A stretch of 64,000 nt of DNA from Carnegiea gigantea (taxonomy: Eukaryota > Streptophyta > Magnoliopsida > Caryophyllales > Cactaceae). The stretch is from assembly GCA_029747015.1 (NCBI GenBank), contig JAKOGI010000003.1:902501-966500 (forward strand), in the 5' to 3' direction. Each line of letters begins with the position of its first letter. The first letter of the stretch is position 1. Shown one piece after another: positions 33,101 to 46,368 of this stretch. The notes beneath the pieces are model-generated. The model saw nothing but the letters and a program-made list of their open reading frames with translations, had not been told where the DNA came from and made no database searches. Made by a program: the position numbers and the translations under genes.

Positions 33101-34250
33101 GTTCACAACCCACAAGAGTAGCAAATGAACAGCCTATCCTCCAAGTACTCCTGAAAACAGAAAACAAGCTTTTGTGTATAGGCCTTACATCACCTATAGG
33201 CTATAGCCATAGCATTCATCACCAGCAAGCATATAAGTGAGGAAAAAATTGTAAGCCAACAACAAACAAGTAGAAATAATCAATATAACTTCGAAACACA
33301 TGCTTCATAATTTAATACAGAAATACACTTCCATCATAACGGTATTTGTACGAAATCAACACAACCAAATGCTTCCATTACACCCCAATAAACTCTCCTT
33401 GTTCTCCTCCCCCCCCCCCCCCCCCCGGGTTGGTGGGGGGGGGGAGGGGGTGCAGGGGCTGAGGGGTAAGGACTAAGTTACGGATCATATGTAAAACAGG
33501 TTTTTAAATTGCAAAAGGTCAAATTAATCAAATCCTTAGCTATATGATCAAAAAATTAAACCTAACTTTACTAATCCAAAAACTAAAGCCATCTTCAACT
33601 CTTCTAGCATTGTTCATTAATGATCCAGGCAAGCTTAGCCATTATGTTTCTTCAATGTCAATCTTATGCACTTTAACCAGCACTACCACAATTATGCACC
33701 ACCGCTCAAAATCCTGTAAAAGTTCACATCGCTCTTGACAGTTCTACACGCATGATCTTAATATTAGCCGGCAATCCCTACAGCACGAGAATTTGTTTCA
33801 CCCAACAGAGAAAATGAAACCCCATTACCCAAATTACTAATTGGACTTTTCTTTTTTTAAATTTCAGCATCTTTCCAAGCAATAACGGACATGCAGGCAA
33901 AATTGTGAACAAAAGGAGACAATAAAAGACCCACATTGCCCTACTCTCGCATATGGGAGCCATGAAAGCGGGGATAAATTGATCAATTCATGATACCCAC
34001 CAAAAACTTAAGCAGAATTCCCAGAAAAAATGAAATAGAATTTCTAAACCCAGTAAGGATTAAAGCATAATAAGTATTAAAGCATTAAAATTTTCACTTA
34101 CAATCAACCGAATGGAGAGAAGTACAGCAAAATTCGTCAAAATATCAAGTGGGTCGAGCCAACTGATGAGTGAAGTGGTGATCTTTCACTCTCTTTGCAA
34201 TCCCTTTTCTCTCGCCCTTTTTTGGTGATCTCAGGAGAATGTACACGAGA
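33101..34250 (-). other. 5' UTR exons and 5' UTR intron of the SDIR1-like gene
   Basis: The exon holding the start codon extends upstream to 33,150, where a good acceptor (TTTTCAG) lies. A matching donor GTAAGTG sits at 34,101, so a 951-bp intron splits the 5' UTR. The first exon extends from 34,102 to an undetermined start near 34,250. The intron holds the C/G homopolymer tract at 33,409-33,455. No TATA box was evident. Confidence 0.6.
33409..33455 (+). repeat. C18 tract followed by G-rich run
   Basis: Eighteen C are followed by GGGTTGGT, ten G, A, five G. This lies in the 5' UTR intron of the SDIR1-like gene. It could form a hairpin, G-quadruplex or i-motif. A shorter C-run lies at about 32,138-32,150. 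Confidence 0.9.
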
Positions 34251-34957
34251 GAGTTCCAGAACACGCCATATGGACGAAACCTCAAATTTCCAACAGCTAC
34301 CCTCCTCGCGCAATGTCGGGTATCTACCAAAAGGTCATTTCTCACCCTTGGATTGGATTCTTCCGGACCTCGACGTCGTCCGATTAAGTTGTATTTTCTT
34401 GCGTTTGTTTCCTGGGTATTTATTTTCTTCTTTTCACTTTGCTTAACTATGTCATTGTTTGGTGCATGACACGACCTTCGCTGTTTTGCATGAACGGATG
34501 GCGTGAAATTTGACGTTGTGTCCTACTTATGTACATTGGATTTTGATTTCCTACTATGAAGTGCTATGCATAAACTTCATTGAAAAGTTAACAGTAATGC
34601 AGATTATAATCACAAGTCAACTCTAACATAATTTGTTGCTCCCCACGATCATATGCTAATTTGGTGGACGGAAAAGTCCTAAACAGTCATCTAGTGAGGC
34701 AAAGATCTGGGATCGGACCCCTAGTCAAGAGGCTGGTAAGTTGGGCAATTGTGAGGTACAATGAGGATGTTGTGTTCTTTGGGTGAAGGTGAATATAACG
34801 ACCATAGAATAGTTAAGGAAAGCTATGAAAGTTTAAAGGATTTAAAGTGACTATTTACATTATCAAAGTGCACCTCCTTTTCAGGGAATCCGCCATTAAG
34901 AACTCCGACAATTAAGAAATTTACTGTGGATCATTCTTAGGATGGGTGACCTATTAA
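34251..34957. other. SDIR1-like gene upstream region
   Basis: The minus-strand promoter must lie at the left edge. At 34,660-34,770 a box-B-like GGGATCGGACCCC occurs, possibly SINE debris, without a convincing box A. No coding frame is supported. Confidence 0.35.
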
Positions 34958-35172
34958 GGGTCTATTCTTTTTGTGAGTAAATTGCGAGTGTGAAATAAGA
35001 AGAAATGAAACGGAGTAAGAAGGAGTGGAATGGAGTGGGAAGGCGCGGAATGGAGTGGGAAGGACTGGTGTTTATCTTTAAGAAGTGGGATAGAAGCCAA
35101 AGGAGTGGAAATGAGAGGGAGTGAATGGAATGATAGTGGGTGCCAAAATTTGTTCACGGAAAGAGCAGACCC
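34958..35172. mobile_element. MITE-like element, 215 bp
   Basis: The left end GGGTCTATTCTTTTTGTGAG and the right end (reverse complement) GGGTCTGCTCTTTCCGTGAA form a terminal inverted repeat of about 25 bp with a few mismatches. The interior is purine-rich (GGAATGGAGTGGGAAGG repeated). It is non-coding. Adjacent 3-mers are TAA and CAA, so the target duplication is unclear. Confidence 0.65.
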
Positions 35173-35369
35173 CAAGAAGTTTTATCAAGTACCATATGAA
35201 TAAGAACAAAGCATGCTCAAAGGGCATATGATGACTTGTGAGGCTAGCCATCGATCCTTGAAACTATTCATAGTGACTATCTGTGACTTAGAAAAGGATC
35301 GAGGCATTATGATTCTTTTTAATAATCTTAAAGTTTGAGTATGCCAAACTAAACGTTAGAACTAAATTA

Positions 35370-35585
35370 ACTTTTATTTTTTACAAGGTAAGTTGCCCAC
35401 CTACTAGGCCTAGCATCTCAACGAAACGTAATGGACCAATAAGCTAGGGGTTACAAACCAAGGCATAAAACTCAGTCCTCCTCACTCCTTACCTCTCAAA
35501 CAAGAAGGAATGGAGTGCCTCCAAGCCCGAACTTGTGACATGCAAAATCCCTAGTGAAGAGGGTACCACTCGAGCTACTTCTATA
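35370..35585 (-). mobile_element. Candidate tRNA-derived SINE
   Basis: On - it starts GTAGCTCGAGTGGTACCCTC (box A-like). After about 35 bp it has AAGTTCGGGCTTGG (box B-like), a unique body of about 130 bp, and an A-rich end GTAAAAAATAAAA. This is the layout of a full-length plant SINE of about 200 bp. It does not match the Au type. Confidence 0.5.
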
Positions 35586-37040
35586 TTTGCACCAAACTAA
35601 AATCATCAAGATTATTTAATCATGCCTTATAACAGACAATACTCTTTTTAAATCAAAGATAGAAGAAAATGTTATTTTGCTAATTTTAAAAAATATTAAT
35701 AAATGATTTAATTTTCATTGTAGCTTATGTACAAAAGGAATACAAATATGAAGAGAACATTTGTTATCGCATGGAAAAGTTAACTAATGATGAATTGTGT
35801 TGAAAATTTTTGCAAAATATTTTGAATCACAGTTCACAATTTTAAATTTAACTTGCCTATTGGGTTTGCCAATCATTGAATTAAGTTTATGGCAACATCA
35901 AACTATATACAAGGTTTCGTTACGTTGAGTTTTGTTGGAATTGATACTTTGATATATGAACAAGCTAGAAAGCGAAATTTGAGCGTAGTGGGCCTATCAT
36001 ATCTGAAACAACTAATTTATAGTAAAAATTTTGATTGTTGAACAATTCAGTTCAAAGCCTCAAAAAAGGTCAAAAAATCATGTAATAAAATCAAACATTG
36101 TAAGCTCATGTGGCCAACTATTGCTATTACAATGATCTAGCATCTCATACAATCGCTCAAAGCAATTCTCAAGATCAATGGTTGACAATAAAATCACGAA
36201 ATGCATTCCACATGTTTTGTTCAAACTTGCACACTATTGAATAGGGGCTTCATATGAGGTCTCCCATCACAATAGTGCTTTAAGGACAAGCACGCTTTAA
36301 TCATGGAGTTCTTTAGATTGAACTTCCTCAGCAAACAAATGCACACTTAGTGATAAAGATTGTCATTTCAGATCATTTAAGTTGGCCAATTAACCATGGT
36401 GCATCGCATGTATGAGTGCCTAAAGAACACGAGTTCCATGCTTTGCCTCGCCACTAATGGACTCATCCAGCTTCTAGACATGAGGTCCAATCTCATTATA
36501 TTTTTCCCCTAACATGGTTGTTAAGGGCTCTTTTGTCCCCTGGCACAGTTTTTGAGAGTAATCGGACACAGCTTGGCTCTAATTACCACTCTCTAATGTC
36601 TAACCTTTCGGCTGATGGCAATGACTTGTGCTAGCTTCAAAGATCATTGATCGATCCCATTATATGTTTCTTTTAATCTCCTTGTCGTTACTTATGCAGT
36701 AGTTAGGAAAGTATACATAACAATGAAATTGTTAAGAGCAACTCCATAAAGAGTGTATGCCTTTGATTTAATAGTTAGTTGCTTTAAATCTTTTATTAAG
36801 TATATTAACAAGAAGATATTATGTAAGTATGATCAATCAATAGTATAAAAACTTGTAGAACTACCCATGCAAGCCAGGAAAAAAAAAAACATTTCTTATC
36901 TGTTATATTTAATGATGCATTAGCTTCCAAAACTATAGGAAAGATAATCTTTGTAAAACTCCGAAAATTCATATTTATAATCCTCGAATAATGATTAAGC
37001 TGATCTTTAGTCACTTGAGCTCATAGACAGTATATTTTAG
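35586..37040. other. AT-rich gene-free spacer
   Basis: No coding frame with a domain. At about 36,733 a TTAAGAGCAACTCCA motif resembles the end of a common plant MITE, but no opposite end was found. Confidence 0.4.
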
Positions 37041-37049
37041 CGTGAACCT

Positions 37050-39739
37050 TAATGTAGCTAGCACATCGAACCTAGCCCATTTTTCATTTTGGGCCTAGTC
37101 CAAGCTTTTGATGAATAATTATTAATTTTAAACTTAAATTTGAAGTTAATAATTCATAAAAAAAATTTGAATCGTTTGTAAATTGTATTTAAGAAAATTC
37201 AAGTTTTATTATTTAGAGTTCCCTCTTAAAAGATCAAATTTTTAAAAAATTTTAATTGAGAGGTATTTTGTGGTTGAGATATTAAAATTTTGTAAAGCCG
37301 TAGACCTCTCTCTCTCCCCCTTCTTGGTAGTCGTGGCATACAAGGAAACAAAAAGTTCTACATTGTTTGTTTTTTCTGTTTTAAACGTGAAACTTCCCCT
37401 TTTCACTCACTTCTCTCTCATGTAATATCATATCTCTCTCTCCCCACAACCCTAACCGTCACACCTTCTCTTTTTTCTGCCGCCACTGCCACCAGCAGCA
37501 GCCCCATCACCGCCACCACTCTCCATCTTTGAAGTTTCGAGCAAGCAGTTAGGGTTTTGGTTGTATGAGTTGAATAATCTTTTTATGCTCATAAATAACT
37601 AATCTTTACAGCAAATTTACTTGTTGTCTAGATTCTGAACACCTCCTTTTCATGTTTGCATATTGATTCTTAGATTTTGGGGGTCGTTGAAAGCACACAT
37701 TCAAGCCTCTTGCCTCTGTTCTTGCCTTAAAGGTAAATCAAAAGTTTTTGTGTTTAAAAATACCCCTTGGAAGGGGCTTGATAGGTTTTATTGATTTTTA
37801 GGATTATTGTGAATGTTTAGGAATTGTTTTAGAGTGATTTTGGTACGTTTTCTTGAGTGGGTAGCACGATCTTCTGCTTGAATCATAGGGTCGTCAATTG
37901 AGGTCAAAAATTGCACCTGCAAAGACCTAACTTTGCAGACTAAATTGCTTTAAACCACCAGGTCAAAAATAATGAAAAACATTTGGCATGTAGGTCTGCG
38001 AGTCTAGTAGTCTAGGATTTTTAAATCACAAATTTTGGGCTTAAAATAAGGGAGAGATAAATTTTCCCCCGAGGCTACACAATTTTGACCTGAAACTGGT
38101 TGGGGAATGAAGTGATTTTTTGAGGTAGTTATGATAGTTTTTTGTGAATAGGTACAAGCAAAATTTGTATTAGACAGATTTACCTTTCCAAATTGGGTCA
38201 ATCATCGCAATATGAGTTTCCTAAGCAAAGTTGCGGTCTTTGGAATTTGTTAGAAACTGACCTAAAATTGTCTCCAAAATCCTAATGGGCCAAATTTCAA
38301 TAAATGGTTTATTTGCATAAATGAGCTTTTATAATTACTTGATTTCTTGAAAATCACCATTCATGGGGTATTAGTCATATTCATATGGTTCTAGTGGTTA
38401 GGTTGACTTTTGGGGTTGGAAAGGTCGGTTTTTGGTGTAAGGACACCCTTAAGTGGATACATATCGTGACTTTTTTTTAAACTTTATTTTATCATTTAAG
38501 CCCAATATTCTAGTTCAAGCTCCATCTAGGTACCAACGCTTCTTCTAAGCAATATTTGTACCCTAACTTTCCTTGGTTGCTCTTTTGAAATGATTTTGGA
38601 TGTTTATGAATTGTTATACGATGTTGTAAGCCAGAGGGCCTTATGTATAAAACGTGAACTACAACTTATGATTTAATGATTTCTGAACTTGGAATATTGT
38701 GCTGCGATTGAATATTTTACTTGATCAGTTCATGTTTTAAGTGTTTTCACTAAGTTAATAGAAGATTGTTTGAGGTGGGTTGGGCTTTCTGGAAGCCAAA
38801 TAGGTTTATTCATAATGTACTAAATCCTAAAGTGAAAGATTAAGGCGAGTTTGCAAGAGGGTGCCTCCTGAGATCATGGTAGGTTTATCCTGATATTGAG
38901 ACAAGTTAGTCTCCCCAGGTTGCAATATGCGATTTTCGGGTATGTGCCATTGTAGATGGACATAAGCCAAGATAGGTTTTGGTAACCCATAAAGTTATTC
39001 GCCGGAAGGCTATGAGACCCTTTGGTGGGGTTGCTTGCCAATGAAATTGATTGTTTTGATTTTGGATAATGGTTAATGTTTAAAGTTTGAAAATCTAGAA
39101 CTAGCTGGGAATTAGTCTTTTCAAACTATTTAAAGATTTTCCTCTCATCCCTAAATGTTTGAAATGAATTTAAGTAGGTATTTTCCGGTTAGGGGTAGAC
39201 ATTATTAAGTTCTGTCTCACTATTTGAAATATTTTGTTTTCAAGTACTAATGTGCTGCATGGGGATGGGATGTGAGCGAAGCTGAATAGCAGTTTAGTTT
39301 TAAGTCTTTTTATTTAGTATGAAGAAATGTTGGGCCTTCCTTTGCTCTATTTATGTGGAGTAGTAGATAGTCTACGGTTTTTAAATCTAAGGTCAATCGA
39401 AACCAATCTCCCTATAAGTTTACAATTCAGGGATAAGGCTGCTACCTCAGACGCCCCACACCTCACCTGATGATAGGATTTTGGGTGTATTGGATTTAGA
39501 TTTAGATTTGGATTTGGATTTGGAAATGTTGGACCTTGTGAATGGACTAAATTTGACTTTTGGACCATTGACTTTTTGCACTGTTGACTTTACTCTTGAT
39601 CTTAATATTTTAATGAACCTCCTGTTTGTCTTGTGTTTCTTAATAAAATATGGCATCTCAGCCCAACTAGATTTTTTCACTGAATTAAACAGGATAAAGG
39701 TTAGTGAAAGAATGAATTGGAAATTTTTAAGGCGTCACA
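37050..39739 (+). mobile_element. Gypsy-type LTR A (start approximate)
   Basis: The right end is well marked: GGCGTCACA at 39,739, followed by TGGTCTCAGAGC at 39,743-39,754, 11/12 to the initiator-Met tRNA primer-binding site. A leader-like CT-rich stretch (CTCTCTCCCCACAACCC near 37,435) with GCCGCCACTGCCACC resembles plant LTR R/U5 sequence, and the rest is non-coding. The start was not located; a position near 37,050 is an estimate from composition. Confidence 0.4.
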
Positions 39740-40295
39740 GAGTGGTCTCAGAGCTCTACGTTCAACCTAATGGCTTCTTGGGATATTACGATAATGCTTA
39801 AAACTCGTAAACATAGGTGTTAAATAGAGTGTGAGCGCAGGGAAGGGTTGCTAGGTTGCACGTCACCCTTTTTAGTTGCATTATGCATTTATCATACTCC
39901 CTTTGAAGGTCACCCAAGTTCTTGAAGAGGGAGAAAGGATAGAAGTTCTAAAAAGGAAGGTGACCAAAATACAAGATACTAATGTTCAATATAATTTAAA
40001 AACAAAGCAATACAGGTTTCACTGATTGCTGCAAAATTTGCTCGAGAAGCTTTGGTGCTAAGGGAAAAACTTGATACTTTAGTTATTGGTGTCAAAATTC
40101 GAGCCATCTAAAGAGATACAAAAATCTCTGAAGAGATACAAAAATCTTGAAGAAAAAAACCCAACTAAAAGAATCAAGCATGATGTTAGTAAAGAACAAA
40201 TTTTGTTGCTTGAAGTTGGATGTGCAATAGGAATTTTTCATTGTTATTTTGGCTAGATTTAGCAGTCTCTTCTATCCTTCTCTTGTATTAGGGGA
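39740..40295 (+). mobile_element. Remnant of internal region after LTR A
   Basis: It begins with the primer-binding site and continues with short Gag-like or leader sequence. A frame with KVSLIAAKFAREALVLREKL-like composition is visible near 40,015-40,075 but is too short to classify. It breaks off before LTR B. Confidence 0.3.
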
Positions 40296-41013
40296 CGTCA
40301 TAGTCCAACCCTAACCCATATTTATTTATCTAAATCATATTTATTTATTTAATTAATCATATTTATTCATTTAATTAATCATATTTATTGATTTAATCAA
40401 TCATGGTTATTTGTTTAATCAAATCATATTTAGTAATTCAGTTACACTCAATTTATATATTTATTGAATTACCTTATGTCATTTAAATTTTTTGGCTTTC
40501 ATTTATCGTATTTAATCATTTTGGTTAGGAAATATTTTATTTGGGTCCCGTTTTGCAATTCAAGTTTTATTGATTGTTAATTCAAGTTTTGTTTATTGTT
40601 AATTCAAGTTTTGTTGATTGATTAAATTTCAGGTGAATCGATAGTAGGTCTCGATAATTATGATTGAGCATTAAATTATTTTCCATAATATCACAAAATT
40701 TTAAATTTTAGCTAAGCAAAACTTGGGCCCAAATTCATTTATTTTGGCCCAATTCATTGGGCCCAATTCCTAAATTATGTTTATTTATTTAATTACCTCA
40801 TGTTAAAGATTTTTTTCAAATATATTTATCATTCTGGTGGAAAAAAAAATTATTTGAAAGAATTGATAGTAGTCCCTAACAAGCTTAATATAAGTAACTT
40901 ATTTTGTTTTCCGTAACATTACAAAAATTTAATTTTGAGTTACGCAAAAATGTTATCGTTACGAAGCGCTTTATTCCCGAACCCAAGTTATTTCGGCCCA
41001 ATTTGAAGCCCAA

Positions 41014-43476
41014 TGTAACGCCCCCAATGGCTAATACTGACTACCTTAACTTACCCACGAATTTATTAATTTGTAGCGGAAGGCTTTTGCTTTGAATGGA
41101 GGCGTTACTGTCGTTTCATGATGGAACAAGGCTATCTGATGTACTAACTTTAGAATGAAAAATTCATAATATACGTGGTAACTTAGCATATCAATCCTAA
41201 GTACTATCGACCCCAAAGGTTCAAAAGTACAACTATATGCAATTCCCCAGGGGGCTATCTACCATCACTGTGAGCATTTGTCTAGCTACTGCCCATTAAA
41301 TCCTACAACTCTTGATTGTTTCTTGGTGCCTTCTGGCTTGTCAGGATGATGGGAGGTTCATAGATCCCATACCTAAAATAGAAAACAGGAAAACATGCGA
41401 ATGATGAGGCGAAGCTCAATACATACATTCCCATGCAGTAAAATAAGTTTTATGTGGGATTAGTTGGGCCAGCCGCATTTCAAAATATTTTGTTTTGCAA
41501 ACAGCAGAGAGAGAATATATAAGTAAACTTGACTTGCCGATTATTATCTGAAAGTGAGCCCCTTGGTCGATATACATCTTGAAACGATCATACTTTAGGT
41601 GCTCACCCCCCAGGCCGATCGAGAAGCCTGAGTTGACGCCGCACGCGGGTATATTGATGGGCATAAGTCCTGATAATTGATAATTGACGGGGCCATTTGT
41701 TTATGTGATAAAACATTGAGAAATTTGTTCATTAAATGAATCTTATATTAATTTTTCATTGCTGAAAACCTTATAAGTTTTTGAAGAACATAGGCAATGT
41801 ACGTACCTGATCTTTGAGATTCTCTCTCCTTTACAATGAAGAGTGTGCCTTGGCAGCTTGAAGCGACAGATGTGGCCTCATTCCTGCTTTACATATGAAA
41901 TTCTTTTTTTTTTTAATTAGTGCAAGATCATGAAATTTGTTTGGATTTCTTGGTTTAATAGATAATTTAAATCCCTTGAGTTTTGTGCTAATCGTTAGCA
42001 TGTAAAAAGTTATTGACTTGACTTTATTTTATTTTTGTTTCCATTTCTTTCCTTTATACTACTAATCATTCGCTTAATGAATGTCATAAACATAAAATGA
42101 GGTAATGACGTTATCATCACCTTATTCATAAGTTCGTTACTTATCGTTATTTTGTAAACTATTAGTATTATCATTATGGCCGTTGCTGTTTATACTATTT
42201 TTGCTATTGCATAATTTAAATTATGGCCATTTTTATCCGAATTATTATTAACGTTTTTGGTGCCATTACTGGTTCCTTTGACGACTTAATGTTATGCTTT
42301 AAGCTTAGGCTTAAACTGCATCTCAACATCGAACATTGCATCACCACATCATGGCAATAAAATAACCTAACGACAGTCACTACTATGGCCATAGCTCTAG
42401 AACGTTCTGTAATAGCCTCAGTCAAGACATGAACTCTTTCCCTAAAAACGTAACGTAATGAAATCATACAGTCACATTCCGTCAAACGTAACATTCCAAT
42501 CAAAAATCCATAAATCATAAAATACACACTTAGAATTCATAACTCACAAAGTGTACATCCAAAGTCATGAAATTTTATCACAAATTTCCAAATAATATGT
42601 TTATTTGACAGTAAAATTGTCACAATGTTATCCAACCCAATGGCTCACAATAATCAAAATATTAACCGAATTTTACCATATTTTCATCGGGCAGATGTAA
42701 TCTAAAATTCATAACTTCGAAACCATATTAGATGGATTCGTAACATAATTACCAAGTCACGGCACCCAATCAATCAAAAATATCTCAACTAAACATGAAA
42801 TTGTACGGTTGATTTATGCCAATTGACATTAGTGTTCCAAACTACTAAATCCTAAAACATCAAATTCAAAACTTTAGGTCAAGGAACCAAGAATTACTCA
42901 CCTTGAATTGGTTTCAAAACCAAAACCTTAATCTCTTGTTCCTCCTCCTCCTTCTCCTTCTCCTCTTTTCTTTCTCTCTCCTCTCTCTTCTTTCTCTCTC
43001 CTCTCTTCTCTTTCTCTCTCCTTTCTTTCTCTCTCCTCTCTTCCTCCCTCACGTGTGGTGTGTGTGTAAAGCCCCCCCGTATATATATAGCCTAAAAGTA
43101 AAAAAAATCTTAAATTTTTTTTGGGTGGTCGGTCAAACCGCCTTTGACCGGTCAAACTAACTTTGACTGGTCAAACTTTGACTTTGATTTTTTCTCTTTT
43201 TTTTGTGAACTTTAGATGTAAAATTTTGAGAGACATTTTTATGTTAACAGACATTCAACTATTCACTTAGAATTTTAATGAATTATTTTAAAGGTAACCA
43301 AAAATCCATTTCGAGGCCATTCTGCCGATTCAATCTGTAATGGTACAAATATATATAAAGAAAATGTTGAATTGAAATGAGAAAATGTTGGATTGAAATG
43401 CGGGGCCCAACGTGATTAATTCATAATTAAGATGATTCAAGGTAATTAATATGAACATTAGGGTCGGGCCGTTACA
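41014..43476 (-). mobile_element. Solo LTR of a Gypsy-type element, 2,463 bp
   Basis: It is bounded by TGTAACGCCCCC and GGGCCGTTACA and flanked by a perfect 5-bp duplication CCCAA (41009-41013 and 43477-43481). Minus orientation is inferred. On - it starts TGTAACGGCCCGACCC, ends GGGGGCGTTACA, and has a TATATATA box near 43,083 followed by a GA-rich leader (43,055 down to 42,940). There is no internal coding region. The host reads on smoothly across the duplication. Confidence 0.75.
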
Positions 43477-46368
43477 CCCAACAAGTTTACATGTTAACCT
43501 AACTAATTACCATGATTAAACCTAATTATGGTTAGGGAAAAGTCATTCTTTTTGAGCTATAAATTCACCCAAGTATGAGACAAGTCAATAAAATACAAAA
43601 AACTCAACCCACATCTCTTTCTCCTCTCTCCCTCTACACGGCCAACCCCCTCCCTCAAGTTGCTGCTGCTGTTGGCGTTTTTCGACTAGCCCCGGTTGTC
43701 TGCGACCCCCGGACATCCTAGTACCACTAGCCACCATTCTTCATCATCAAGATCACTAAACATCACCTCCATCTCTACTTTTATCAAGCTTGAAGTGAGT
43801 AACCTTAATCTTGATCTTGTTAGTTTTGATTTTTATCTTAATTTTGATTCTCGTTTTGATTGTTGATCATGATGTTTGATAAGAAATAAGAGTTATTTTG
43901 ATGTTGATCATGGTGGAGATGAGTTGGGAGCATGTTAGGATTAGGGTTATTCATAATCATGCAAACTTTAAGTGGGAAGTTTGTTTTTCTTGGATTTTTG
44001 TATTTGATTTAGTGGTTTTAATCTCTAATAATATTATGAGGATATTCTTGGTGATCTTGGATGAAGTGGAAGTTGGCCAAAAGTTAGGGTTTTATTGATT
44101 ATTGAATGGTTTAACCTTCCTTTGATAGCAAGCACGTATTAGTGTATATTTGATTGAAAAATGATGTTTGATGTACATGATTTTGAAGTGAAATTGAGTG
44201 TGATAGTTTTGTATGGTGATGGGAAAGACCAAAGCCTTGTTACATGACTTGAAAGTGTGATTTTGGATGGGGAATTGTGTGAAAAAAAGGGAGAAACCCT
44301 TGACAGTGAAAGTTGGAAAATTTCAGAAAACATGGCAATTTTTGAAATTACACTGGTAATGATTGGCCCATTGAAAAATTATAATTTTTGGTGGATAGAT
44401 AGTTTAGTGTGTTAGCTTTTAAATAGCTTTTGAATCGCCTTAATCCGAGTTCTGTGAACAAAGTTATGGCTATTTTTTAGAACTGCATAGGTTCAACCAA
44501 AAGCTGATACACTTATATTCTAGTCCCATTTTGGGAACTCTATTGTGGGAATCATGTTTTGTATTGCGAATAAACGTTTTTTGAGACTTCTTAATATTTC
44601 CATATTGGGATTTTGGTTCTCCATTTGAGGTCAAGGGTGAAAGTTATGAATTTTTGAAATGAACTGACCTGCTTTGGTGCAAATTGCGCTGTTATTACAA
44701 TTTCTGTGGAGCGTATACTTGGAGGAAAATTCTGAAAATTTTATTGTAGATTTTCCATATTATTTTCAAATTTTCTATAAGATTTCATGAATTGTGGTTG
44801 AGTATTTGGAGTTTGGTAATTTTTGGAAGCATTTTGAGTAATTATGTAAAGAGCAATAATAAAGATTGAGTGAGATTGATCATGCACTAATTTGGTGTAT
44901 TTTTGGCCAAGTAAGGTCATTTAAGGGGGAATATTTATGGATTTTATTGGGATTTTCATCTCGATTTATGAGAGAAAAGAAGAGAAACATGCACTTGGGG
45001 AGGTTAATTATGAGTTTTGAATCACTTATGGATATTACCTAGAAAGTACCAAGTTTGGGGAGTTTAATAGCTTTCATTGAGATCAATAATATATTTGGGA
45101 TGAAAAACTATATTTAATGGATTTATGAATGGAATATAAGAAGTGGGGAGAGTTGTGACCCAGAAACCACATTTATCATACCAAGTTATTGCAGTTTATA
45201 CCATTTTGAACCAAGATATATCTCTCTTGCCTCAAACCTTATTACTTACTCAATTCAGAATGTATCAAATGTATTTATCAAGTCAATCTAGTGTACTCGC
45301 TGTTATCTTGAGTCGAGCTATACATCAGCGAGCCTTAAACCCATATCAGCAACCTATCTCATAAAAGGCCACAACCACTCTCTCATTTGTCACCATCAAG
45401 GCCTTTTCCTTTATAATCTCATTTATCTCGTTGTGTTCTATTTTAATTTTATTTACTTTATATCGGATTTAATTACTTTTATTAATTCAGTTTTGAAGTT
45501 ATATTGAAATACCTAAGTTATATATACCATTTAATTACTCAATTTTCATTATACATACTTACTCAATTATGTAAGTAAGGATCAGTTACTAACTATACAC
45601 ACCTACAATGACATTTATGAAATAGAATCGAAGCCTAGTTATCGTTTCCCCATTATGCATAAGTCCTATCAAGTCACAACATATCTATCAAATCAAAAAC
45701 ATGTTTTGCAAGTCAGATTACATTCAAAAGATCTCAGGTACGTTCATTACCTGTATCTTCAGAAAGCAGAACATATTTATCAAGTTACAACTCTTAATGA
45801 GTTTATCAATGAATCAATTTATACAACGATTTGCCTTTTAACTTGTGACCCCATCAGTTATCATCTATAGAGCATCAGCCCATCATTTACCCACGCGGTT
45901 TCAGGCCAACTCTTGATCGGATTGGCAGGTGTACACCTATGTGCAGATCATATCATTGGAAGGGGTTCACATCTAGATAATAATGAGCACTTCAGTTCCA
46001 CATTACTTTCATTTTCATTGTTATTGCGAACTAAATGAATTACAAATGCGGGTACCCATCAACAGTATTTCTATGCTCATTTTACAACGCAGGAATGCAT
46101 GTACTAAGTTTTAGCTCACATTTTCGAATTGTTTTTATGATTTTCATTTTAGGTGATGAAGTATCACATGTTTCTTCATTTATCAAGCCCTTTTGGAAGT
46201 CATCAGATGCTCACAGTGGATTCAGTATAGCATGAATGTTGGGATCGATCTCAGGGTCAAGTTGGGTCTGTATTCAATATACTTGTGCAGTGTGGAGTGC
46301 GAGTTAGCACATAGTATGATTAAGTCGATTGTATTAAAGTTGAACTATTATGGACTTTGGTCTTGAAA

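Noticed and set aside
39485..39535. GATTTAGATTTGGATTTGG tandem hexamers as possible telomere-like repeat
   Set aside because: The unit is GATTTA/GATTTG, not TTTAGGG, and it is only about 40 bp long.
37050..40295. LTR A and LTR B as the two ends of one short element
   Set aside because: Their 3' ends differ (GGCGTCACA versus GGGGCCGTTACA) and each is followed by its own primer-binding site.
42903..43160. 85-codon Leu/Ser-rich frame and antisense Arg/Glu-rich frame
   Set aside because: Product of the CT/GA-rich leader of the solo LTR.
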